From contig NZ_QXQA01000003.1 of the NCBI RefSeq assembly GCF_003583765.1, positions 124,001-188,000 of the forward strand: DNA of 64,000 nucleotides. The letters are read 5' to 3'. Source of the stretch: Paenibacillus nanensis. GTDB taxonomy: Bacteria; Bacillota; Bacilli; Paenibacillales; Paenibacillaceae. Shown here one piece after another: positions 52,150 through 60,877 of the stretch (positions are counted from its first letter, which is position 1; every line of letters begins with the position of its first letter). Made by a program: the position numbers and the translations under genes. The notes beneath the pieces were generated by a model. The model had not been told where the DNA came from. It saw only the letters and a list, made by a program, of their open reading frames with translations, and searched no databases.

Positions 52150-52880
52150 TCTTGACCACCTCCATAGCGCAGAAAGGCCTCCTCGATCGTACCGCCGCCT
52201 GTCTGGTTTTTCAGATCGGCCGGCGTCCCCAGCGCGATAAGCCGTCCTTCCCGAATCATGCCAAGACGGTTGCATTTCTCCGCTTCATCCATCACATGCG
52301 TCGTGACAATAATGGTCGTCCCCGAACGGCCTAGCGCTTCAAGCTCGCGCCAAATCGATTGGCGAAGCAGAGGGTCGATGCCGACCGTCGGTTCATCCAA
52401 TATGAGCACCTCCGGTTCATGCATGAGAGCGACTGCAAGCGACAGCCTGCGCTTCATGCCTCCGGAATAGGCGGACACCGTCCGGCCCAAATGGCCGCCA
52501 AGTCCGACAAGCTCCATGACGTACTGCATGCGCGCCTTCAGCTTACTTCCTTTCAGACCGAACAACGCTCCGAAAAACTCCAGGTTTTCTTTGGCCGACA
52601 GCTCTGCGTACAAAGCGTCCGACTGTGCCATATAGCCGATGCGGTTCATCATGGCAAGCTTCGGAAGCTTCTCTCCGAGCAAATAAATCTCGCCGTTTGT
52701 CGCTTCATCGATGCCGGCAATTATTTTGACAAGCGTTGTTTTGCCGGAGCCGGAAGGGCCCAGCAGGCCGAAAATCTCGCCTCGCTCCACTTGCAGACTT
52801 ATGCTGCGAATGACTTCTTTGCCGCCGAACCGTTTGACTGCGCCGCGAACGTCTACGCAACCGGATGAGACCGTCATCAT
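52146..52880 (-). CDS. ABC exporter ATP-binding protein, DrrA type
   Basis: A 244-residue ATPase. Walker A is GPSGSGKTTL, the signature is YSGGMKRRLSLAVAL, Walker B is VLILDEPTVGIDP, and the H-loop lies in TTHVMDEAEKC. It energises the permease encoded next. The start at 52880 follows GGGGAG. Upstream in-frame codons cover the palindromic operator and are not likely to be translated. Operon order is ATPase, permease, TetR regulator. Confidence 0.93.
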   Translation of the reverse strand: MMTVSSGCVDVRGAVKRFGGKEVIRSISLQVERGEIFGLLGPSGSGKTTLVKIIAGIDEATNGEIYLLGEKLPKLAMMNRIGYMAQSDALYAELSAKENLEFFGALFGLKGSKLKARMQYVMELVGLGGHLGRTVSAYSGGMKRRLSLAVALMHEPEVLILDEPTVGIDPLLRQSIWRELEALGRSGTTIIVTTHVMDEAEKCNRLGMIREGRLIALGTPADLKNQTGGGTIEEAFLRYGGGQE

Positions 52881-52907
52881 GGATAGCCACTCCCCTATAA
52901 ATAAAAG

Positions 52908-52921
52908 TGAGTAATCACTCA
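52908..52921. promoter_or_regulatory. TetR operator of the ABC exporter operon
   Basis: TGAGTAATCACTCA is a TGAGT-N4-ACTCA inverted repeat about 28 bp before the ATPase start. Its half-sites resemble operators of YhgD/QacR-like TetR proteins. Assignment to the TetR at the operon end is inferred. Confidence 0.72.
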
Positions 52922-52980
52922 TTTTTTTTGACGTCTTCAGCTTACTGCCGGACATGCGTGTCTGTCAATGGGGAGGAAAT

Positions 52981-53010
52981 AAAAAAACGCCTCCTTTACT
53001 AAGGAAGCGC
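52981..53010 (-). terminator. Terminator of the zinc-ribbon protein gene
   Basis: On the minus strand an imperfect 9-bp stem (GCGCTTCCTT with AAGGAGGCG) and a 4-nt loop are followed by seven T residues. Confidence 0.8.
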
Positions 53011-53024
53011 ATGCATGCCGGTTA

Positions 53025-53261
53025 TTATTTAATAATTTCAATCGTTCCTTCTTTCAACCGAAAGTAGCCGTTCTCGGCAAACGACAAAATTCTGCTGACG
53101 CTGATACCGGTCTGATTGGATATTTCCAATACGATCGTATCCGGGAATTCCTCCACAATGCTTCTAATTTTTATATACATTTTCTCGCAGCTGCTGCACA
53201 TGCTTTTGATCTTGACTTCGTAAAGATTGCCGCAAAAATTACAAATCCGATAATTTCCCAT
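53025..53261 (-). CDS. Small zinc-ribbon protein, YvyF-like
   Basis: A 78-residue protein. Four cysteines form two Cys-x2-Cys pairs in RICNFCGNLYE and KSMCSSCEKMY, a zinc ribbon. The rest has a short HTH-like segment (VLEISNQTGISVSRILSFAE). It resembles the YvyF flagellar-operon proteins (TIGR03826), but no flagellar gene is near, so the role is open. It stands alone with its own terminator. Confidence 0.8.
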   Translation of the reverse strand: MGNYRICNFCGNLYEVKIKSMCSSCEKMYIKIRSIVEEFPDTIVLEISNQTGISVSRILSFAENGYFRLKEGTIEIIK

Positions 53262-53372
53262 GCTTGCTCCTTTATAGCTCCTAGTGCGGGATCGTAGGGT
53301 GTTTTCTTTCCATTATACCCGTACAACCGGAGTACGGCTATATCCTTCATGGCTTTCCTTGTTAATAAAATG

Positions 53373-53401
53373 AACGCCGGAGCGAGAGCCGCTCCGGCGT
53401 T
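53373..53401 (-). terminator. Terminator of the aldo/keto reductase gene
   Basis: An 11-bp stem, AACGCCGGAGC with GCTCCGGCGTT. The minus-strand tail is T-rich but interrupted. Confidence 0.72.
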
Positions 53402-53408
53402 TAGACAT

Positions 53409-54236
53409 TTAGAAGTTGAAGTTGTCCGGGTCCGCTCCGAAACGTTTGTTTTGATTCAAAGCGGAAATTTGAGCCATCTCTTCAGCAGTCAACTCGAAAT
53501 CAAAAATTCCGGCGTTTTCGACCAGACGGGATGGCGTCGTTGTTTTTGGAATCGTTACGACGCCGTTCTGCAAATCCCACCGCAGCACTACTTGGGCAGG
53601 GGACTTGCCGTGCTTCGCTCCGATTTCGGCAAGAAGCGGAATGTCCAGATTGCCTTGCATCAGCGGGCTCCAAGCCGTCAGCTGGATCTTGTTCGCCTTG
53701 CAGAAAGCGAGCAGAGGCTCCTGCGTGAGCAGCGGGTGGTATTCCACTTGATTGACCATCGGCGCAATTTCTGCCGAAGCCATCACATCCTCGAGATGAT
53801 GGATTTGGAAGTTGCTGACGCCGATCGCTTTCGCTTTGCCCTCGCGGTAAATTTGCTCAAGCGCGCGCCAAGTGTCTTTGTATTTGCCTTTTACCGGCCA
53901 ATGGATGAGCAGCAAATCCACATAGTCCATGCCCAGCTTATTCAGGCTTTCCTCGAAGGCGGCAAGCGATGTGTCATAGCCTTGATTCGCGTTCCAAACC
54001 TTCGTTGTGACAAAGATTTGATCGCGGGGCACGCCGCTAGCGCGGAGGCCTGCGCCTACTCCTGCTTCATTCTCGTATATGGCCGCTGTGTCGACCGCGC
54101 GGTAGCCGGCGTCAATCGCAGCCTTAACCGTAGTCTCCGCTTCGCCGTCGTCTTTCACTTTCCATACGCCAAGTCCGAGCCAAGGCATCGAGACGCCATT
54201 GCTTAAAACGGTGCTTTCTGTCAGCGCTTTTGTCAT
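53409..54236 (-). CDS. Aldo/keto reductase, YvgN/glyoxal-reductase type
   Basis: A 275-residue AKR5-type reductase. Catalytic regions are [18 protein letters not shown] (Asp, Tyr), IFVTTKVWN (Lys) and [13 protein letters not shown] (His). The cofactor region is [20 protein letters not shown]. Homologues reduce methylglyoxal and other aldehydes. It lies 27 nt after the iron alcohol dehydrogenase gene, with which it is probably cotranscribed. Confidence 0.92.
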   Translation of the reverse strand: MTKALTESTVLSNGVSMPWLGLGVWKVKDDGEAETTVKAAIDAGYRAVDTAAIYENEAGVGAGLRASGVPRDQIFVTTKVWNANQGYDTSLAAFEESLNKLGMDYVDLLLIHWPVKGKYKDTWRALEQIYREGKAKAIGVSNFQIHHLEDVMASAEIAPMVNQVEYHPLLTQEPLLAFCKANKIQLTAWSPLMQGNLDIPLLAEIGAKHGKSPAQVVLRWDLQNGVVTIPKTTTPSRLVENAGIFDFELTAEEMAQISALNQNKRFGADPDNFNF

Positions 54237-54263
54237 GTCGAAGTTCTCCTCTCTAAGCTGGTT

Positions 54264-55430
54264 TTATAGGCACATGCGCAAAATTTCGCGCACATCGTCC
54301 TTCTCTAAACGTTTGAAATTGCCGATCGGGCCGTAACGCACCGCTTCTTCGGCCATCCGGTCGAGCTGATCGTCGCCGATGCCGAAATCGGCCAGTCTGG
54401 CTTCTGCGCCGATGCGCGTATAGAAGTCCCGGGTCGCTTGAATGCCTGCAAGCGCCAGCTCGTCCTCCGATTTGCCGGCAGGATCGATGCCCCATACTCT
54501 TGTCGCGTATTGCGCGAAACGGCCGGGACGCTGCTTGTACACATAGCGCATCCAATTCGGGAACACGACGGCAAGACCCGCGCCATGCGGAATGTCGTAA
54601 ATCGCGCTTATTTCGTGCTCGATGCCGTGCGATGCCCAGTCGTTGACCATGCCGAGGCTGATCTGGCCGCCATTGAGCGCCATTGTGCCGCACCACATCA
54701 GGTTGGCGCGAGCCGCGGCGTCGTTAGGGTTGGCCAGCGCAGGCTCGATATTTTCGATGACCGTTTGAAGAATCGATTCGCAGAACCGCTCCTGCAGAGG
54801 CGTGTTCTCCGTCAGGCTGAAGTATTGCTCGAACACGTGCGACATGATATCGATGGAGCCGTAAACCGTCTGATTGCGGGGAACGGAATACGTCAGCGTC
54901 GGATCAAGGATGGAGAAACGAGGGAACAGATGAGGGCTTCCCGCGCCGCGCTTCAGCTTCTCCTCCCAGTTGGAAATGACCGTGCTTCCGTTCATTTCCG
55001 AGCCGGTCGCAGCCAGCGTCAGCACTGTTCCGATCGGCATCGCTTGCTGGATGACGGCTTTGTCCGTGAAGAAGTCCCAGACGTCGCCTTCATAAAGGAC
55101 GCCTGCCGCAATCGCTTTGGACGCGTCGATGACGCTGCCGCCGCCGATTGCGAGAATAAACTCGACGCCATTGTCGCGGCAGATGCCGATTCCTTTGTTT
55201 ACCGTAGACAATCTCGGGTTCGGCTCGATGCCCGGAAGCTCGTAGAAGGTAATGCCGGCATCGTTCAGCTGTTTGACGGCGCGGTCGTATAGACCGGTCT
55301 TTTTGATGCTGCCTCCGCCGTATACGAGCAGAACCTTCTTGCCGAAGGAAGAAGTTAACTCTCCGATGCGGTCTGCCGCGCCTTCGCCGAATACAATACG
55401 CGTAGGGTTATGAAATTGAAAGCTGTTCAT
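54264..55430 (-). CDS. Iron-containing alcohol dehydrogenase, butanol-dehydrogenase type
   Basis: A 388-residue group III alcohol dehydrogenase resembling YugJ/BdhA. The NADH site is EFILAIGGGSVIDASKAIAA. Metal ligands lie in SHVFEQYF and in HGIEHEISAIYDIPHGAGLA, which contains several histidines. It interconverts aldehydes and alcohols. The ATG at 55430 follows GAGGAGG. The divergent ArsR-type regulator and the palindromes between the two genes suggest local control. Confidence 0.93.
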   Translation of the reverse strand: MNSFQFHNPTRIVFGEGAADRIGELTSSFGKKVLLVYGGGSIKKTGLYDRAVKQLNDAGITFYELPGIEPNPRLSTVNKGIGICRDNGVEFILAIGGGSVIDASKAIAAGVLYEGDVWDFFTDKAVIQQAMPIGTVLTLAATGSEMNGSTVISNWEEKLKRGAGSPHLFPRFSILDPTLTYSVPRNQTVYGSIDIMSHVFEQYFSLTENTPLQERFCESILQTVIENIEPALANPNDAAARANLMWCGTMALNGGQISLGMVNDWASHGIEHEISAIYDIPHGAGLAVVFPNWMRYVYKQRPGRFAQYATRVWGIDPAGKSEDELALAGIQATRDFYTRIGAEARLADFGIGDDQLDRMAEEAVRYGPIGNFKRLEKDDVREILRMCL

Positions 55431-55444
55431 GTTGCTCCTCCTCA

Positions 55445-55468
55445 TTAGTTAACTTATTGGGTAACTAA
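55445..55468. promoter_or_regulatory. Inverted repeat before the alcohol dehydrogenase gene
   Basis: TTAGTTA (55445-55451) and TAACTAA (55462-55468) are exact inverted half-sites separated by 10 bp. They lie directly upstream of the alcohol dehydrogenase ribosome binding site and share the TAAC/GTTA core with the palindrome at 55550. Confidence 0.6.
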
Positions 55469-55549
55469 ATTGCCTGGAAGTTATGTATGCGGATTAATTT
55501 TATTGAATTCAATTAGCAGTGTCAAGCTGACAGCTTTGTATTGTAACGT

Positions 55550-55563
55550 TAACTTGTAAGTTA
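55550..55563. promoter_or_regulatory. Palindrome before the ArsR-type gene
   Basis: TAACTTGTAAGTTA has 6-bp arms around a 2-bp centre and lies 50 bp before the regulator start. Shared half-sites with 55445-55468 suggest one regulator binds both. Confidence 0.6.
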
Positions 55564-55612
55564 TATAATTGGTGAAAACAATCCAACCGGACAAGAAAAA
55601 GGGGAAGTATGG

Positions 55613-56518
55613 ATGGAAATTGAAGTGAACCGTCGAAATATGCACGTTCTTGAATGTTTTTCTTCGCCCACCCGCGTGAAAATGATTGAGCTGTTAGGCG
55701 AGCAGCCTATGAATATAAAAAGCTTGTCCGAGGCGCTAGACATAAAGTCTCCCATCGTCACCAGACATATACATATGCTGGAGGAGGCGGGGATCGTCCG
55801 CTGCGAGAATGTGCCGGGAAAGCGGGGGACGCAGAAGCTTTGTTATCTTCAGCTTACGCATGCGACACTGCTCTTCAAAGGGAAGGCGGCAAAGGAGGAG
55901 AAAAACCGCTATTTCGTTTCATTGCCTGTCGGCACTTATTCCTCTTACGAGGTAAAGCCAACCTGCGGTCTCGCTTCCGCTGAGCGGATGATCGGCATGT
56001 GCGACGATCCGAGATACTTTGCCGATCCGGAGCATGTTCATGCGAAGGTGATCTGGTTCGGTTCGGGCTATGTCGAATACCGGATACCGAATTATATGGT
56101 GAATAACGAGCGGCCGGATTCGCTCGAAATTTCGCTGGAGCTTTGCTCGGAGACGCCGTGCACGGTCAACCATCTGCCTTCGGATATCGTGTTTTCCGTT
56201 AACGGGACGGAGGTGGGGACGTGGACGTATCCCGGCGACTTCGGCGGCGCGCGCGGCATCTATACCCCGAGCTGGTGGCACAAAAATATTCAGCATGGAT
56301 TAATGAAAACCATCCGCATCACGCGGCAGGGCTCCTATATCGACGGGGTTAAAGTATCGGATGTTACCATCGAAGGCTTGTCTCTAGCGTACGATAAAGA
56401 GATTTTATTCCGGATTTCCTGCAGCGCTTCAGCCAAAAACTGCGGTGGAGTCACTCTGTTCGGCAAAGGGTTCGGCAACTACAATCAGGATATCGAAGTT
56501 ACGCTTCGATGCTTGTGA
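55613..56518 (+). CDS. ArsR family regulator with extra C-terminal domain
   Basis: A 301-residue protein. The first 85 residues are an ArsR winged helix (PMNIKSLSEALDIKSPIVTR and HIHMLEEAGIVRCENVPG). No metal-binding cysteine motif is visible in helix alpha-3. Residues about 100-301 form a beta-rich, tryptophan-containing domain (IPNYMVNNERPDSLEISLEL, TPSWWHKNIQHGLMKTIRIT) that I do not recognise; it may bind a carbohydrate or other ligand. GGGGAAG precedes the ATG. It is divergent from the alcohol dehydrogenase. Confidence 0.85.
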   Translation: MEIEVNRRNMHVLECFSSPTRVKMIELLGEQPMNIKSLSEALDIKSPIVTRHIHMLEEAGIVRCENVPGKRGTQKLCYLQLTHATLLFKGKAAKEEKNRYFVSLPVGTYSSYEVKPTCGLASAERMIGMCDDPRYFADPEHVHAKVIWFGSGYVEYRIPNYMVNNERPDSLEISLELCSETPCTVNHLPSDIVFSVNGTEVGTWTYPGDFGGARGIYTPSWWHKNIQHGLMKTIRITRQGSYIDGVKVSDVTIEGLSLAYDKEILFRISCSASAKNCGGVTLFGKGFGNYNQDIEVTLRCL

Positions 56519-56558
56519 TCGGCTATAGACGAGAACATGAGGGGATCAATCAGGAGTA

Positions 56559-56607
56559 AAAAAAGCAAGTCCAGACGCGGCTTTCACCGCATCTGGACTT
56601 GCTTTTT
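56559..56607. terminator. Bidirectional terminator
   Basis: A 20-bp near-perfect stem, AAAAGCAAGTCCAGA... with its complement, and flanking A and T runs, between the convergent ArsR-type and J-like genes. Confidence 0.9.
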
Positions 56608-56619
56608 GGGGCGGGCGGA

Positions 56620-57501
56620 TTACGGATTGGTATCGACGTATTGCTTAATGAATTGAATCGCTTTTTCCGGCCGTTCGGCGTCTACGCGAATGCCGACAAT
56701 CAGGTCGTCCTTCATGAGCGGAAGATCCTCGAACAGCTGGGATTCGGTTAAATCCATGCCGTACACGGCTTCTTCCGGGCTTGCCTGCGTCTTCAGCTTC
56801 TGTCCAAGCTCGCTGCCGGCGGCCTCGCTCAGCTCGGGAATATCCTCCAGCTTCATGAGGATGTCCTGCTGACCGAGCCATTCGAACATAAAGCGGTCCA
56901 TAATGTAGATGTCCGGCTTCTCCGTGGCGACGGTAACGAACGCTTTCTGCAAATACGCATACTGGTTGCCGTCTTCGCCGGGCACAAAAATTATATTCGA
57001 TTGCATCCGCTTCCAATCCGGGAACGACTTCAGCATGGCTGCGTTCACATCATCGAGGGTGCTTTCTTCCTGCTCCATGAACAGGCCCATAAAGCTGACG
57101 TCCAGATCGATCGGCGGAAGGCTGGCCAAATATTTCTGATGCTCCCTGTGGTCGACATAGCTGACGATGCCGTAAATGATGAGCGCAATGAGCGCAATCG
57201 CGCCAATGGTATGAAACTTATAATAGCGCCAAAAATGATCCAGCTTCTGCGCCTGCCCGGCCATGCTTTTGTATTTGCCGTATTCTTGTTCATTAAACGC
57301 CTGCTTATACTTCTGGTCTTCATACGCCAATATTAGCCGGTAGGCTTCGGTAACCTGCGCGAAATCGCTGCCGCCCTCCGCACTCGAGCTGGCGCGCGAG
57401 CGCTCCCTTTTCATGAGCGTTGTGTAACGTTTCTCGACTTCTTCCCGGGGCGCGAACTCCTCCAGCCCCATCGTCTTGTAGGCTTGCTTCAAATCGTCCA
57501 C
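56620..57501 (-). CDS. Membrane-anchored protein with divergent J-like domain
   Basis: A 293-residue protein. Residues 1-70 have the helix pattern of a J domain (DLKQAYKTMGLEEFAPREEV, then FAQVTEAYRLILAYEDQKY) but the HPD tripeptide is missing. A transmembrane helix (TIGAIALIALIIYGIVSYV, about 104-122) leads to an outer domain of about 170 residues with DIYIMDRFMFEWLGQQDILM, reminiscent of solute-binding proteins. The GTG start at 57501 follows AGAGGTG. The function is unknown. Confidence 0.78.
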   Translation of the reverse strand: MDDLKQAYKTMGLEEFAPREEVEKRYTTLMKRERSRASSSAEGGSDFAQVTEAYRLILAYEDQKYKQAFNEQEYGKYKSMAGQAQKLDHFWRYYKFHTIGAIALIALIIYGIVSYVDHREHQKYLASLPPIDLDVSFMGLFMEQEESTLDDVNAAMLKSFPDWKRMQSNIIFVPGEDGNQYAYLQKAFVTVATEKPDIYIMDRFMFEWLGQQDILMKLEDIPELSEAAGSELGQKLKTQASPEEAVYGMDLTESQLFEDLPLMKDDLIVGIRVDAERPEKAIQFIKQYVDTNP

Positions 57502-57668
57502 AATGTCACCTCTATTAAATGTAGGAAGTTCTAGCAATCTGCTCTTTATTAGTATACGGAAAAAGACTAGGACAACGCAAACAAACCGGCCGGAATTTGA
57601 AGAGCCGGCGGCTAATGGTACAATATGTAGGATAAAGCCGGTTTGTGCGCAAAAAGGGGAAAATGGCC

Positions 57669-58199
57669 ATGTTTGATCCAACGATTTTTGATAACTTGAA
57701 GGTCGCGATTGAAAACGAGTTCTACGATTTGGACAATTTGGACCGGATTATCGATATTACGGGCCGCAAGGACCTGCTCGACATGGCGGTTATGTCCAGG
57801 GAGTTCTCGCTGTTCTTCCGGCTTGCGAAGGACCGGCGGGCGGAGGCTGAGCTTGTGCTGGAAACATCGCTCCGCGACTTGGCTGCGGAAATATTGGAGC
57901 GGCCGGAAGAGCAGGCGCCGGCCTGCGGACTGAAGTTCCGGTTTCGCGTCGATATGGACAAAGAAGGGGGCGAAGCGCTTTGCCAAGAAATCGAACGCTG
58001 CATCATGAGCATATGGCTGCCCGATAACAAGCCTATGCAGACGCTCAGCCACGTATTCGGAGACGATACGGGACGATATCGGAACTGTATCGAGCTGGGC
58101 TTCGGCCGGCGCATCGGCGAAGAGCAGATGGACGATATACCCGAACTGGCGAAGCATGCGGTGCTGACGCTTGAGGCGCTGTGCGGTCTTATGGGCTAA
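57669..58199 (+). CDS. Conserved hypothetical protein, about 176 residues
   Basis: I do not recognise this family. The protein is soluble and acidic, with an N-terminal helical part (FDNLKVAIENEFYDLDNLDR) and a beta-containing middle (CGLKFRFRVDMDKE). It has no signal peptide or membrane segment. The ATG at 57669 follows AGGGGAAA; the ATG at 57663 is close and possible. It is monocistronic, upstream of the preQ1-controlled operon. Confidence 0.72.
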   Translation: MFDPTIFDNLKVAIENEFYDLDNLDRIIDITGRKDLLDMAVMSREFSLFFRLAKDRRAEAELVLETSLRDLAAEILERPEEQAPACGLKFRFRVDMDKEGGEALCQEIERCIMSIWLPDNKPMQTLSHVFGDDTGRYRNCIELGFGRRIGEEQMDDIPELAKHAVLTLEALCGLMG

Positions 58200-58298
58200 A
58201 AACTCCCTATTCCCATTGCCTTTCGTCTATGCTATAGTACGAGAGAATAATCGAATAGCAAATCCGGTTGTCTCACGCCAGGACGGCGAGGCGCCGGG

Positions 58299-58331
58299 AG
58301 AGGTTCGCGAACTCCCTCTATAAAAAACTAA
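58299..58331 (+). promoter_or_regulatory. preQ1 class I riboswitch
   Basis: The 33-nt element has the exact preQ1-I arrangement: AGAGG stem strand, loop, CCTCT complementary strand, then the A-rich tail TAAAAAACTAA that folds back as a pseudoknot. It heads the queCDEF operon, whose product pathway makes preQ1. Binding should reduce expression. Confidence 0.95.
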
Positions 58332-58337
58332 AACGGT

Positions 58338-58378
58338 AGCGGTGGTCTGTCTTCAGGCACCCGCGTGTTTTTGTGTTC
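58338..58378 (+). terminator. Possible riboswitch terminator
   Basis: GCGG...TCTG pairs with CAGG...CCGC around a TCTT loop, with a 2-bp internal mismatch, and is followed by GTGTTTTTG. It would be the expression platform of the preQ1 switch. The remaining leader to 58497 is GC-rich and holds no gene. Confidence 0.5.
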
Positions 58379-58497
58379 GGCGTTTCGCGTGCCTGCTGGC
58401 GCGCGGGCGCCGTTTCTTATTTTACCGCGGCCCCGGCGTCCGATGCCGGCGGCCCGAGTGGAGCTCCGTCTTCTCGCAATTGGGAGGAGGAAACATT

Positions 58498-59169
58498 ATG
58501 TTAAAGAAAGAAAAGGCCGTTGTCGTGTTCAGCGGCGGCCAAGACAGCACGACCTGTCTATTCTGGGCGATCGAACGTTTCGCCGAGGTAGAGGCGGTGA
58601 CGTTTAATTACGGACAGCGCCACAGCCTGGAGCTGGAATGCGCGGCGGAAATCGCGAAGGAGCTTGGCGTCAAGCATCATGTGCTCGACATGTCGCTTCT
58701 GAACCAGCTTGCGCCGAACGCGCTTACGCGGGACGATATCGCGATCGAGCAGAAGGAAGGCGGGCTGCCGACGACGTTCGTGGACGGCCGCAATTTATTG
58801 TTCTTATCGTTCGCCGCGGTGCTTGCCAAAGGCATCGGAGCGAAGCATATCGTAACCGGCGTCTGCGAGACGGATTTCAGCGGCTATCCGGATTGCCGCG
58901 ACGTATTCGTCAAATCGCTGAACGTAACGTTGAACTTGTCCATGGATTACAACTTTGTTATCGATACGCCGCTGATGTGGCTGAATAAAGCGGAGACGTG
59001 GGCGCTGGCGGACGAGCTCGGCGCCTTCGAATTCGTGCGGGAGCGCACGCTCACCTGCTATAACGGCATTAAAGCCGACGGCTGCGGCGAATGCCCGGCG
59101 TGCAAGCTGCGCCGCAAAGGCCTTGAGGATTATGTCGCGGAGCGCGGCGCGAGAGGGGCTGAGCGCTAA
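58498..59169 (+). CDS. queC: 7-cyano-7-deazaguanine synthase QueC
   Basis: A 223-residue ATP-dependent enzyme that converts 7-carboxy-7-deazaguanine to preQ0. The PP-loop S-G-G-Q-D-S is at residues 12-17. Four C-terminal cysteines ([20 protein letters not shown]) bind zinc. The ATG at 58498 follows GGAGGAGG. It is the first gene of a coupled operon: its TAA overlaps the queD ATG by one base. Confidence 0.96.
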   Translation: MLKKEKAVVVFSGGQDSTTCLFWAIERFAEVEAVTFNYGQRHSLELECAAEIAKELGVKHHVLDMSLLNQLAPNALTRDDIAIEQKEGGLPTTFVDGRNLLFLSFAAVLAKGIGAKHIVTGVCETDFSGYPDCRDVFVKSLNVTLNLSMDYNFVIDTPLMWLNKAETWALADELGAFEFVRERTLTCYNGIKADGCGECPACKLRRKGLEDYVAERGARGAER

Positions 59170-59618
59170 TGCTTCAGCAGGTGTACCCTTCCCCGCAGCA
59201 TGATTATGTCTACGAACTGAACAAAGACTTTCATTTTGCGGCGGCCCATTACGTGCCGTCCGAGGAAGCCGGCAAATGCCAAAGGGTGCATGGGCATACG
59301 TATTACGCCAATGTGACCGTAGCCGGCGATGAGCTGGATGCGGCCGGTTTCCTCGTTAACTTCGCCATCATAAAGAAGCTTATTCATGAACGGTTTGACC
59401 ACACGTTGCTGAATGACGACACGGACAGCTTCGATGAAGCCGACCCGAACCGCTTCCCGACGACCGAGGTTGTCGCGCGGACGGTCTGCGAGCTTGTGCA
59501 GCAATATCTTGACGGCACGGCGAATAAGCCGGTATGCGTGCAGGTGTTCCTGCGCGAGACGCCGACCAGCTATTGCGTGTACCGTCCGAAGCGGAAGGGC
59601 GGTAAGTCCCATGAGTAG
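59169..59618 (+). CDS. queD: 6-carboxy-5,6,7,8-tetrahydropterin synthase QueD
   Basis: A 149-residue T-fold enzyme that converts dihydroneopterin triphosphate to 6-carboxytetrahydropterin. Zinc ligands are His27 (FHFAAAHYV), His41 and His43 (CQRVHGHTYY), and the catalytic Cys37 lies just before them. DHTLLNDD and PTTEVVART are typical QueD positions. Its end overlaps queE by 8 nt. Confidence 0.95.
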   Translation: MLQQVYPSPQHDYVYELNKDFHFAAAHYVPSEEAGKCQRVHGHTYYANVTVAGDELDAAGFLVNFAIIKKLIHERFDHTLLNDDTDSFDEADPNRFPTTEVVARTVCELVQQYLDGTANKPVCVQVFLRETPTSYCVYRPKRKGGKSHE

Positions 59619-60342
59619 CGCAAGGCGAATTCCCGTGCTCGAGATATTCGGACCGACGGTCCAAGGGGAAGGAATGGTCGTCGGCCGCAAGACGATGTTT
59701 GTCCGCACGGCGGGCTGCGACTACCAATGCTCTTGGTGCGATTCCGCCTTTACGTGGGACGGCAGCGGCAAGGACGACATTCGCTTGCTGTCCGCCGCTG
59801 AAGTGATCGGGGAGCTGGAACGCGCCGGCGGGCAGGCTTTCGACCATGTGACGGTCTCCGGCGGCAACCCGGCGCTCCTGCCTCAGCTCGGCGGGCTGAT
59901 CGACGGCCTGCATGAACGCGGCATCCAGGTCGCGCTCGAGACGCAGGGCAGCCGCTGGCAGCCTTGGTTCACCGCCATTGACGACCTGACGCTGTCTCCG
60001 AAGCCGCCAAGCTCGGGCATGGAGACGAACTGGGACGTCCTGGACGATATTGTCGCCCGGCTGCAAGCGGCGGGCAGCCGCTTCTGTCTGAAGGTCGTCG
60101 TCTTTGACGACGCGGATCTCGCGTACGCGCGAATGGTGCATGCGCGCTATCCTTTGGTGCCGTTCTACGCGCAAGCCGGCAACGGCAACTTGACGGAGAC
60201 GGAGCCTGCGAAGATGCTCCCGTATCTCGTGGAGCGTTACGAGTGGCTGATCGGACAAATCATGGCGGATAATTCGCTGCGCAGCGTCCATGTGCTGCCG
60301 CAGCTTCATACTTGGGTGTGGGGCAACAAAAAAGGCGTTTAA
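59611..60342 (+). CDS. queE: 7-carboxy-7-deazaguanine synthase QueE
   Basis: A 243-residue radical SAM enzyme that contracts the carboxytetrahydropterin ring. The cluster motif is Cys-x3-Cys-x2-Cys in RTAGCDYQCSWCDSAFTWDG. The N-terminal FGPTVQGEGMVVGRKTMFVR is diagnostic of QueE. The ATG at 59611 lies inside the end of queD. It is a short QueE, as usual in Bacillales. Confidence 0.95.
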   Translation: MSSARRIPVLEIFGPTVQGEGMVVGRKTMFVRTAGCDYQCSWCDSAFTWDGSGKDDIRLLSAAEVIGELERAGGQAFDHVTVSGGNPALLPQLGGLIDGLHERGIQVALETQGSRWQPWFTAIDDLTLSPKPPSSGMETNWDVLDDIVARLQAAGSRFCLKVVVFDDADLAYARMVHARYPLVPFYAQAGNGNLTETEPAKMLPYLVERYEWLIGQIMADNSLRSVHVLPQLHTWVWGNKKGV

Positions 60343-60378
60343 GAAGATTACAAGTATAAAGAAGGGATCGTGACGGTT

Positions 60379-60876
60379 ATGGGAGGCAGAAACAAAGAGG
60401 AATTGAACGGGATTACGCATCTGGGCAATCAAGGAACCCAATATCCGTTCAACTACGCGCCGGAGGTGCTGGAGACGTTCGAGAACAAGCACCAGAACCG
60501 CGATTATTTCGTGAAATTCAATTGCCCGGAGTTTACGAGCTTATGCCCGATCACAGGGCAGCCGGATTTCGCGACGATTTATATTTCTTATATTCCCGAC
60601 GTGCTTATGGTGGAGAGCAAAGCGCTCAAGCTGTACCTGTTCAGCTTCCGCAATCACGGCGATTTCCATGAGGACTGCATGAACATCATTATGAACGACC
60701 TGATCAAGCTGATGAATCCGCGCTACATCGAGGTGTGGGGCAAATTCACGCCGCGCGGCGGCATTTCGATCGACCCGTACTGCAACTGGGGCCGTCCCGG
60801 CACCAAATACGAAGCGATGGCGGAGCATCGCCTCATGAACCACGATATGTACCCGGAGAAAGTAGACAACCGTTAA
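60379..60876 (+). CDS. queF: NADPH-dependent 7-cyano-7-deazaguanine reductase QueF
   Basis: A 165-residue type I QueF that reduces preQ0 to preQ1. The nucleophile Cys56 is in [16 protein letters not shown], with Asp63 following. [17 protein letters not shown] carries the QueF NADPH/substrate region. It completes the preQ1 pathway in this operon and thus produces the ligand of the upstream riboswitch. The ATG at 60379 is chosen by family alignment; GTG at 60370 is closer to AGGGA. Confidence 0.95.
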   Translation: MGGRNKEELNGITHLGNQGTQYPFNYAPEVLETFENKHQNRDYFVKFNCPEFTSLCPITGQPDFATIYISYIPDVLMVESKALKLYLFSFRNHGDFHEDCMNIIMNDLIKLMNPRYIEVWGKFTPRGGISIDPYCNWGRPGTKYEAMAEHRLMNHDMYPEKVDNR

Positions 60877-60877
60877 G

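Noticed and set aside
53349-55292. Long plus-strand open frames opposite the aldo/keto reductase and alcohol dehydrogenase genes
   Set aside because: Both are mirror frames of GC-rich coding sequence; compositions are arginine- and alanine-rich without motifs.
59380-60492. A 370-codon minus-strand open frame across queD-queE
   Set aside because: The plus strand encodes three overlapping que genes with diagnostic motifs; the antisense frame is an artefact of codon bias.
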